Notes under the pieces: generated by a model
What the model was told of the DNA's origin: nothing
Seen by the model: only the letters and a program-made list of their open reading frames with translations
Database searches by the model: none
Part shown: positions 58,111-64,000 of the stretch, in pieces
Layout: the number at the start of each line of letters is the position of its first letter
Numbering within the stretch: the stretch's first letter is position 1
Assembly (NCBI RefSeq): GCF_014673495.1
Contig: NZ_CP051006.1
Location: 8,059,001-8,123,000, forward strand
Length of the DNA: 64,000 bases
Direction: 5' to 3'
DNA from: Streptomyces griseofuscus
GTDB lineage: Bacteria; Actinomycetota; Actinomycetes; Streptomycetales; Streptomycetaceae
Program-made: the position numbers and the translations under genes

Positions 58111-59121
58111 TTACAGGCGGGCCTTCATCCTCTCGCAGACCCCATGCACGTCCTTGACCTCGACATCGCCCCCGGCGCCGCGGATGACACCACGGTAGCG
58201 CCCGAAGAGCTGGAAATAGTCGACCGCGAAGAGACCCAGGTTGTGCTTCACCTGCTTACGGCCCTCCGGCTCGAAGACGACATCGAGGCGGCCGTCCCGG
58301 GAGGCGATGTGCCAGGCGGCCGACGGATCGGCCGACGTGGGCTCGAAGGCGATGTCGCCGAGCGGCTCACACCGGCCCGGTGTCCACAGACAGGACTCCT
58401 CCGGCTCCCCGGCCAGTTCGGGCCGCGCCGCGAAGTTGGCCCCGACGACCGGGCCGGCGTCCGTCGACGTCGCGAAGGTGCCCCAGACCCAGTCGGTGCG
58501 GTACGGCAGCAGCGAGCGGTGCTCATCGAGTGTCGCCAGATCGCGATGCGGCTCGAAGACGACCTCGGTGTCCCCGACACGGAGCACGCCGGAGGCGGGG
58601 AAGGCGGCCTTGTGCGTGTACATGCTCCCGCCCGGCAACCGCGAGCTCACCGAGAGCGGAGCGGTGGCCGCCTCGGCGTCGAGTTCGAGCTCACCGCGGA
58701 TGGCCGGGGCCTTCGCCGTCCTTGCGATGTCGATCTCGATCCGATGCCGCGCCGACGTACGCGAAAAGGAATAGGCGACCCGATACCCGTCACGCTCGAA
58801 CCGGCAGGAGTTCTCCAGCAGTTCGGCCGGCAGCACGGGACTGCCGCCGGCCGCGTTGGCCGCGTGCTGGTGGAGCACGCCGCCCGCCCGGTCATAGGCG
58901 TAGATCTCCGAACTGGCGAGATAGTGCGCGTCCTGGATGATCAGCGACGAGTACCAGTCCGGATGCGACAGGGTGAACCCGACCCACTCCTTGAGCCGCA
59001 CCCTCTTCAACCGCCGCGCGAGGCCGCCGTACACCTCAAGCGGATCGACGACAGCGGGCCGATCGGCCAGCCGGCCCCAATGACGCATACCGTCTTCGAC
59101 CAGGCGCTCAGGGGTGGGCAT
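58111..59121 (-). CDS. DUF2804-like protein, 336 aa
   Basis: The protein begins RPAVVDPLEVYGGLARRLKRVRLKEWVGFTLSHPDWYSSLIIQDAHYL and ends GLFAVDYFQLFGRYRGVIRGAGGDVEVKDVHGVCERMKARL. This matches DUF2804, a beta-sandwich family of unknown activity that resembles lipid-binding carbohydrate-hydrolase folds. The conserved pairs HNLGLFAVDYFQ and RYRGVI look like core elements. It has no signal or membrane segment. The start at 59121 is inferred from the family. It is convergent with no other gene and lies next to the tRNA-like sequence. Confidence 0.8.
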   Translation of the reverse strand: MPTPERLVEDGMRHWGRLADRPAVVDPLEVYGGLARRLKRVRLKEWVGFTLSHPDWYSSLIIQDAHYLASSEIYAYDRAGGVLHQHAANAAGGSPVLPAELLENSCRFERDGYRVAYSFSRTSARHRIEIDIARTAKAPAIRGELELDAEAATAPLSVSSRLPGGSMYTHKAAFPASGVLRVGDTEVVFEPHRDLATLDEHRSLLPYRTDWVWGTFATSTDAGPVVGANFAARPELAGEPEESCLWTPGRCEPLGDIAFEPTSADPSAAWHIASRDGRLDVVFEPEGRKQVKHNLGLFAVDYFQLFGRYRGVIRGAGGDVEVKDVHGVCERMKARL

Positions 59122-59238
59122 GGCGGGTAGTCTGCCCAGGGTGCCGACGGGGGTCAACAGCCGGTCGGCACCGGTCGTCGTCCGAGCGGGAACGCGGGAC
59201 CGGCGCCGTGGCACTCAGCCGTCCATGGGCGGAGCGGG

Positions 59239-60744
59239 TCAGCCCACTCGGCGCGGGACCCCCAGCGGGTTCGCGTCCTGGAGTTCCGCTGGAAGGAGGT
59301 CGTCGGGCCAGTCCTGGTAGGAGATCGGGACCAGCCAGCGGTCGATCGCGGCGGCGCCGACCGAGGTGTGCAGCGGGGCCGTCGTCGAGGGCCAGGGGCC
59401 GCCGTGGTGCATGGCCCAGCACACGGCGACGCCGGTCGGCCAGCCGTTGTGGATGAGGCGGCCCACGCGGTGCCGCAGCACCGTCACCACCCGCGCGGCC
59501 GCCGCCGCGTCGCCGGGCGTGGCGTGCACCGAGCCGGTGAGGCTGCCGGGCAGGGCCGCCAGTACCTCGGTCAGCGAGTCCAGGTCCGGGTAGGTCACCA
59601 CCAGTCCGGCCGGGCCGAAGCACTCCTCGGCCAGGGCGTCCAGCTGGTCCGCGAAGGACTTCAGGGACAGCCGCCATACGCGCGGGGCCACCGCGAAGAA
59701 GTCGCCGCCCGCGCTTCCGGAGGCCAGCGGGTGGAGGTCCGCGGTCTCGTCCAACTCGGCCACCCTGGCCCGGTACCCGTCCCGGATCCGGGACGTCAGC
59801 ATCGCCCCGGTCGTGGCCGCGCCGACCTCGGCCGCGACGGCGTCCACCAGCGCGCCGTCCGCGGGGACGAACAGCAGCCCCGGGTTGGTGCAGAACTGAC
59901 CGGTGCCCAGGGTGAGCGACTGCGCGTACCCCTGCGCGATCTCCCGGGCGCGTTCGGCCGCGGCGCCGGGGAGGACCACCACCGGGTTCACGCTGCCCAG
60001 TTCGCCGTAGAACGGGATCGGCTCCGGGCGGGCGGCGGCGAGGTCGTACAGGGCCCGTCCGCCTGCCTGTGAGCCGGTGAAGCCGGCCGCCTTGACGGCC
60101 GGGTGGTTCACCAGCGCCGCACCCGCCTCGAAACCGGTGACGAGGCCGAGGACCCCCTCGGGCGCGCCCGCCTCGCGCAGCGCCCCGGTGACGATGCGCG
60201 CGACCGCGGCCGAGGTCGCCGGGTGCCCCTCGTGCGCCTTGACGACCACCGGGCAGCCGGCCGCGAGGGCCGAGGCCGTGTCGCCGCCCGCCACGGAGAA
60301 GGCGAAGGGGAAGTTGGAGGCGCCGAACACCGCCACCGGCCCGATCGCCTGCCGCATCCGGCGGATGTCGGGACGCCCCGTGGCCGGATCGGCCGGGGTG
60401 AGTACGGCCTGCACATGGCCGCCGTCGCGCAGCACCTCGGCGAACAGGCGGAGCTGGCCACTGGTGCGGCCCACCTCGCCGGTCAGCCGGACCGCACCGA
60501 GCGCGGTCTCCGTGTCGGCGACGGCGACCAGTTCGTCGCGGGCCGCGTCCAGCGCGTCGGCGGCGGCTTCGAGGGCCCGGGCCCGGTCGGCGGCGGGCAT
60601 CGCGGACCAGACGGGGAACGCGCGGGCGGCGGCGCGGGCCGCGGCGTCGACGTCCGTCGCGGTGGACACGCCGACCGGATCGCCGACGGGCTCACCGGTA
60701 CGCGGGCTGATTCCCCGCAGCGGGGCGGACGTGGTGTCGGTCAT
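59239..60744 (-). CDS. 2-oxoglutarate semialdehyde (2,5-dioxovalerate) dehydrogenase, 501 aa
   Basis: An NAD(P)-dependent aldehyde dehydrogenase that oxidises 2-oxoglutarate semialdehyde to 2-oxoglutarate. The catalytic Cys is in GTGQFCTNPGLLF, the general-base Glu in YGELGSVNPVVVLPG, and cofactor binding is in VFGASNFPFAFSVAGGDTASALAAGCPVVVKAHEGHP, the profile of the KGSADH type. The length is normal. It follows the uronate dehydrogenase gene by 72 bases and completes the oxidative hexuronate pathway with the genes at 61804 and 62727. Confidence 0.9.
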   Translation of the reverse strand: MTDTTSAPLRGISPRTGEPVGDPVGVSTATDVDAAARAAARAFPVWSAMPAADRARALEAAADALDAARDELVAVADTETALGAVRLTGEVGRTSGQLRLFAEVLRDGGHVQAVLTPADPATGRPDIRRMRQAIGPVAVFGASNFPFAFSVAGGDTASALAAGCPVVVKAHEGHPATSAAVARIVTGALREAGAPEGVLGLVTGFEAGAALVNHPAVKAAGFTGSQAGGRALYDLAAARPEPIPFYGELGSVNPVVVLPGAAAERAREIAQGYAQSLTLGTGQFCTNPGLLFVPADGALVDAVAAEVGAATTGAMLTSRIRDGYRARVAELDETADLHPLASGSAGGDFFAVAPRVWRLSLKSFADQLDALAEECFGPAGLVVTYPDLDSLTEVLAALPGSLTGSVHATPGDAAAAARVVTVLRHRVGRLIHNGWPTGVAVCWAMHHGGPWPSTTAPLHTSVGAAAIDRWLVPISYQDWPDDLLPAELQDANPLGVPRRVG

Positions 60745-60816
60745 CGATCGAACCTCCGGGTCGGGCGAGGTGGTGAGGGTGAACTCGTGGGGAAGAGAGG
60801 TGAGTTGCGCACGGCG

Positions 60817-61647
60817 TCAGCTGCTCGCGTCCGTGCTGTCGGTGTCGTCCATGCCGTCGTCCGCGTCCAGTGAGGGCGAGCAGAACGCCCCGCCCAGGTA
60901 GACCTCGTCCAACGGGTCATGGCGGCCTTCGAGTTCCCCGGCGAAGCGCTCGGCGTCGTCCTGCGGCTCATAGCCCAGCGCGCGTGCCTCGTCCAGTGAG
61001 AACCAGCGGCGGGTGTTGTCCGAGACGCCCCACACCACACGGAACCCTGGCGAGGGCGCCGCGATCAGGGCCTCCATCAGCCGGGCGCAGTCGTCGGGGG
61101 AGAGCCAGGTGGCCAACTGCCGGGTGGCGATGGGGCGTTCGAAGCAGCCGCCGATACGGACGCAGACCACGTCCAGGCCGTATCGGTCGTGGTAGAGGCT
61201 GCCCAGGGCCTCGGCGGCCACCTTGCTCACGCCGTAGTAGGTGTCGGGGCGGGGGAAGAGGTAGTCGGGCGCCTCGTCCTCGCTCCGGGGGTGGAACCCC
61301 ACCGCATGGCTGCTGCTCGCGATGATCACCCGGGGCACGCCCGCCCGGCGGGCCGCTTCGAGGACCGCGCGGGTGCCGTTGATGTTGATGTCGAGGATCT
61401 CGTCCCAGGGCCCCTCGACGCTCAGCCCGCCCAGGTGGATCACCGCGTCGACGCCGGTGAGGGCCGCGCACATCGCCGGCAGGTCCGTCACCGACAGCCG
61501 TACAGTCTCCACGTCCTCGCCCTCGGCCGCCTCCGGCACCGGTGCCACGTCGAGCAGCCGCAGGGTTCGGCCCGCGCGGGACAGCCGGGGACGGAGCAGG
61601 GTGCCGACCCCTCCCGCGGCTCCGGTGATCACGATGCGCTGACTCAC
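60817..61647 (-). CDS. udh: Uronate dehydrogenase, 276 aa
   Basis: An NAD-dependent SDR that oxidises D-glucuronate or D-galacturonate to the aldaric acid lactone. The motifs are VITGAAGGVGTLLRPRL, VDAVIHLGGLSVEGPWDEIL, IASSSHAVGFHPR and the catalytic TYYGVSKVAAEALG, as in known uronate dehydrogenases. The start at 61647 (GTG with AAGGAG nine bases upstream) is preferred over an ATG three codons earlier, which touches the ribosome site. It is divergent from kdgD and shares a regulatory region with it. The C-terminal Asp/Ser tail is specific to this protein. Confidence 0.88.
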   Translation of the reverse strand: MSQRIVITGAAGGVGTLLRPRLSRAGRTLRLLDVAPVPEAAEGEDVETVRLSVTDLPAMCAALTGVDAVIHLGGLSVEGPWDEILDININGTRAVLEAARRAGVPRVIIASSSHAVGFHPRSEDEAPDYLFPRPDTYYGVSKVAAEALGSLYHDRYGLDVVCVRIGGCFERPIATRQLATWLSPDDCARLMEALIAAPSPGFRVVWGVSDNTRRWFSLDEARALGYEPQDDAERFAGELEGRHDPLDEVYLGGAFCSPSLDADDGMDDTDSTDASS

Positions 61648-61713
61648 TCGCCTCATCTCCTTCGTGGCGACTTCGGGCCGGCCCCGAGGTGGCCCGGCGT
61701 GTCCATGGGCGTC

Positions 61714-61743
61714 TTGACCGTACTCCGGGGCGAGTCTTACAGT
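61714..61743 (+). promoter_or_regulatory. Promoter of the glucarate operon
   Basis: A -35 TTGACC (61714-61719) and a -10 TACAGT (61738-61743) with an 18-base spacer drive the plus-strand operon. Transcription would start near 61750, about 54 bases before the GTG start. Confidence 0.55.
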
Positions 61744-61772
61744 TCAAAGGTAAGTTCGCAAATGTGGAGCCT

Positions 61773-61788
61773 GTCTGCATATGTAGAC
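61773..61788. promoter_or_regulatory. Palindrome GTCTGCATATGTAGAC, candidate repressor operator
   Basis: The site has a single mismatched base pair over 16 bases and lies between the start of transcription and the GTG of kdgD. A related half-site-like stretch, GCAAATGTGGAG, is found 14 bases upstream. Both lie in the divergent region with udh, so one regulator could control the two operons. The regulator gene is not in the window. Confidence 0.6.
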
Positions 61789-61803
61789 GACGAGGAGTGT
61801 CGC

Positions 61804-62730
61804 GTGCCCATGTTCGACGGCGTGCTGTTCTTTCCGGTGACGCCCTTCGCGGCGTCCGGGCAGGTCGACCGGGAGGTGCTCGCCGAACATCTGCGCCGCG
61901 GCCTGGCCGCAGGCCCCGGCGGGGTCTTCGTCGCCTGCGGCACGGGCGAGTTCCACGCGCTGAGCCCCGACGAGTACGGCGAGGCGGTGCGCACCGCGGT
62001 GGAGACCGTGGCCGGCCGCGTCCCGGTGTACGCCGGCACCGGCGGCCCGCTGCCGCTGGCCCGCCAGTACGCGCGCATCGCCCAGGACGCGGGCGCCGAC
62101 GGCCTGCTCCTGCTGCCGCCCTACCTGGTCCAGGCCCCGGCGGCCGGACTCGCCGCCTACGCGCGCGAGGTCGCGGACGCCGGTGAACTGCCGCTCATCG
62201 TCTACAACCGCTCCAACGCCCGCTTCGACGCCGAGACCGCCGTCGAACTGGCCCGCCACGACAAGGTGGTCGGCTTCAAGGACGGCGTCGGCGACCTCGA
62301 CCGGCTCTCCCGCATCATGACGGCCGTACGCCATGAACTCGCGGGCACCGGAAAGGAGTTCCAGTTCTTCAACGGCATGCCCACCGCCGAGGTGACCGTC
62401 CCGGCGTACCGCGGCATCGGTGTCGCCCTGTACTCCTCCGCCGTCTTCTGCTTCGCCCCCGAGATCTCCAACGCCTTCTACCAAGCGGTCGAGAAGGCGG
62501 ACGCCGCCCAAGTGGAGCGGCTGCAAAGGGAGTTCTTCCACCCGCTCGTGGCCCTGCGCGACCTGGTCCCGGGCTACGCCGTCTCGCTGGTCAAGGCCGG
62601 TGTGCGCCAACAGGGCCTGGCTGTCGGCGGGGTGCGGCCCCCGCTGGTCGACCCGGCCCCCGAACACCTCGACGCCCTGCGCCGGATCACCGACGCGGGC
62701 CTGGCCCTGGTGGAGGACTTCGCCCGATGA
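61804..62730 (+). CDS. kdgD: 5-dehydro-4-deoxyglucarate dehydratase, 308 aa
   Basis: A DHDPS-like Schiff-base enzyme that converts 5-keto-4-deoxyglucarate to 2-oxoglutarate semialdehyde, with loss of water and carbon dioxide. The family pattern is seen in VLFFPVTPFAASGQVD, GVFVACGTGEFHALSPDEY, GADGLLLLPPYLVQAP, LIVYNRSNARFDAETAVELA and the active-site Lys in VVGFKDGVGDLDRL. GTG 61804 with GAGGAG at the right distance is chosen; an ATG two codons later is possible. It overlaps the glucarate dehydratase start by ATGA, so the genes are coupled. Confidence 0.92.
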   Translation: MPMFDGVLFFPVTPFAASGQVDREVLAEHLRRGLAAGPGGVFVACGTGEFHALSPDEYGEAVRTAVETVAGRVPVYAGTGGPLPLARQYARIAQDAGADGLLLLPPYLVQAPAAGLAAYAREVADAGELPLIVYNRSNARFDAETAVELARHDKVVGFKDGVGDLDRLSRIMTAVRHELAGTGKEFQFFNGMPTAEVTVPAYRGIGVALYSSAVFCFAPEISNAFYQAVEKADAAQVERLQREFFHPLVALRDLVPGYAVSLVKAGVRQQGLAVGGVRPPLVDPAPEHLDALRRITDAGLALVEDFAR

Positions 62731-63995
62731 GCGACGCGATCCGCATCACCGACGTCACCCTCACTCCCGTCGCCTTCCGTGACCCGGCCCTGCTCAACGC
62801 GGTCGGCGTGCACGAGCCGTACGCGCTGCGCGCCGTGCTGGAGGTGCACACCGACCAAGGGATCACCGGGCTCGGCGAGACGTACGCCGACCAGGGTCAT
62901 CTGCGCAGGCTGCGGCAGGCCGCCGACGCCCTGGTGGGCCTGGACGTCCACCGCCTGGGCCGGATGTACGCCGCGGTCGCGGCCGCGCTCGGCGGGGACA
63001 CCGGCAGTGACGGCCATGGCCTCACCGGCATGATCACCAGCAGTAGTACGGTGGACCGGGTCTTCTCGCCGTTCGAGGTCGCCTGCCTGGACATCCAGGG
63101 CAAGGCCGCCGGGCGTCCGGTATCCGACCTGCTCGGCGGCGCCGTACGGGACCAAGTGCCGTTCAGTGCCTACCTGTTCTACAAATGGGCCGCGCACCCC
63201 GGCCGCGAGCCCGACTCCTGGGGCGAGGCGCTCGACCCCGACGGCATCGTGGCGCAGGCCCGGCGCATGATCGACGACTACGGATTCACGGCCATCAAGC
63301 TCAAGGGCGGTGTCTTCCGGCCCGAGGAGGAGATCGAGGCGGTCCGCGCCCTGCGCGAGGCATTCCCCGACCGCCCGCTGCGGCTCGACCCTAACGCCGC
63401 CTGGACGGTGGACACTTCACTGATGGTCGCCCGCGAACTCGACGGCGTCCTCGAATACCTGGAGGACCCCACGCCGGGGCAGGAAGGCATGGCCCGGGTC
63501 GCCCGCGAGGCGCCCATGCCGCTCGCCACGAACATGTGCGTGGTCGCCTTCGACGAACTCAAGCCCGCCGTGGCCCTGGACGCGGTCCAGGTCGTCCTCT
63601 CCGATCACCACTACTGGGGCGGCCTCCAGCGCTCGAAGGTGCTCGCCGGGATCTGCGACACCTTCGACCTGGGCCTGTCCATGCACTCCAACTCGCATCT
63701 CGGCATCAGCCTTGCCGCGATGACCCATCTGGCGGCGGCCACCCCGAATCTGACGTACGCCTGCGACACCCACTGGCCGTGGAAGACCGAGGAGGTCGTC
63801 GCACCGGGCGCCCTGGAGTTCCGCGACGGCTCCGTCGCCGTACCCACCACCCCGGGACTCGGCGTCGAACTCGACCGCGACGCGCTGGCCCGCCTGCACG
63901 AGCAGTACGTCTCCTGCGGCCTGCGCGACCGCGACGACACCGGATACATGCGGCGCATCGATCCGTCGTACGAGAAGAAGGTCCCCCGCTGGTGA
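62727..63995 (+). CDS. gudD: Glucarate dehydratase, enolase superfamily, 422 aa
   Basis: It dehydrates D-glucarate to 5-keto-4-deoxyglucarate. The enolase-superfamily active site is readable: the KxK pair in AIKLKGGVFRPEEE, the metal ligands in RLDPNAAWTVD, YLEDPTPGQEGMA and LATNMCVVAFDEL, and the His/Asp region in VVLSDHHYWGGLQ and LGLSMHSNSHLGISLAAM. The length is slightly under the E. coli enzyme. It follows kdgD in the same operon and ends only five bases before the window edge. Galactarate could also be a substrate. Confidence 0.92.
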   Translation: MSDAIRITDVTLTPVAFRDPALLNAVGVHEPYALRAVLEVHTDQGITGLGETYADQGHLRRLRQAADALVGLDVHRLGRMYAAVAAALGGDTGSDGHGLTGMITSSSTVDRVFSPFEVACLDIQGKAAGRPVSDLLGGAVRDQVPFSAYLFYKWAAHPGREPDSWGEALDPDGIVAQARRMIDDYGFTAIKLKGGVFRPEEEIEAVRALREAFPDRPLRLDPNAAWTVDTSLMVARELDGVLEYLEDPTPGQEGMARVAREAPMPLATNMCVVAFDELKPAVALDAVQVVLSDHHYWGGLQRSKVLAGICDTFDLGLSMHSNSHLGISLAAMTHLAAATPNLTYACDTHWPWKTEEVVAPGALEFRDGSVAVPTTPGLGVELDRDALARLHEQYVSCGLRDRDDTGYMRRIDPSYEKKVPRW

Positions 63996-64000
63996 GGCCC

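Noticed and set aside
1..64000. CRISPR arrays, rRNA genes, riboswitches and prophage modules
   Set aside because: None were found by eye: there are no evenly spaced direct repeats, no rRNA-like conserved sequence, no recognisable cobalamin or other riboswitch core, and no phage structural genes.

Overview
The window is high-GC actinobacterial DNA, most likely from a Streptomyces or close relative. The evidence is strong GC bias at third codon positions, short overlapping operons, GTG starts, TetR/MarR/LysR/MerR regulators beside their targets, a DUF574-type SAM methyltransferase, tandem universal stress proteins and CsoR-type copper operators. It looks like accessory or arm-type sequence: ordinary metabolic operons are mixed with insertion sequences and at least a dozen broken genes.

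Layout. 1-1600: a small hypothetical gene, a GNAT acetyltransferase with an in-frame stop, and a deletion remnant of a PLP trans-sulfuration enzyme. 1582-5869: a copper block (DHA2 exporter, CopZ-like chaperone, Met/His-rich DUF6153-like protein, multicopper oxidase) whose first three promoters carry four copies of the operator ATACCC-N5-GGGTAT. 5925-12075: fused isobutyryl-CoA mutase icmF, a divergent acyl-CoA dehydrogenase and a tandem TetR regulator. 12084-15017: MerR with a divergent oxidoreductase, a nitroreductase and a methyltransferase. 15024-17543: a barstar-like protein head-to-head with a DUF4157 protein carrying a candidate Cys/His effector domain. 17630-20148: amidohydrolase, MarR, NAD-epimerase.

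20145-25968 is a mobile segment. IS5-type inverted repeats, each abutting CTAG, enclose about 3.8 kb of passenger genes (an SRPBCC protein, a zinc-finger ECF sigma factor with a frameshift, a broken two-component pair) plus a degenerate transposase. An IS481-family element has inserted at CTAG in its right edge. 26012-28085: oxidoreductase and divergent LysR. 28169-28904: two truncated MFS transporters.

28852-36849 is the most interesting region. It holds a complete STM4011-STM4015-type operon (two radical SAM enzymes, an alkaline-phosphatase-fold hydrolase, an ATP-grasp-like protein and two leucine-rich-repeat paralogues). A two-gene operon encoding a 108-residue protein and a DUF6745 protein is transcribed divergently. 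Both promoters resemble the RecA-independent DNA-damage promoter used by PafBC, so the block may be one damage-induced system of unknown function.

36886-44265: isochorismatase fold/MFS/MarR operon, DUF574 methyltransferase, membrane protein, fatty acid desaturase, Vat-like acetyltransferase and PaiB-like protein. 44459-49647: CBS-BON and universal stress proteins with several decayed genes (MFS, V-ATPase subunit D, a second CBS-BON). 49884-57857: Nudix and acyl-CoA ligase pseudogenes, GNAT, NTF2-like, LysR, CbiZ, DHA2 exporter, XRE regulator and a secreted protein. 57921-58015: a class II tRNA-like sequence with an abnormal anticodon arm. 59239-63995: a complete oxidative hexuronate pathway (uronate dehydrogenase, glucarate dehydratase, 5-dehydro-4-deoxyglucarate dehydratase, ketoglutarate-semialdehyde dehydrogenase) leading to 2-oxoglutarate. 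All functions are inferred by reading motifs; no database search was run.
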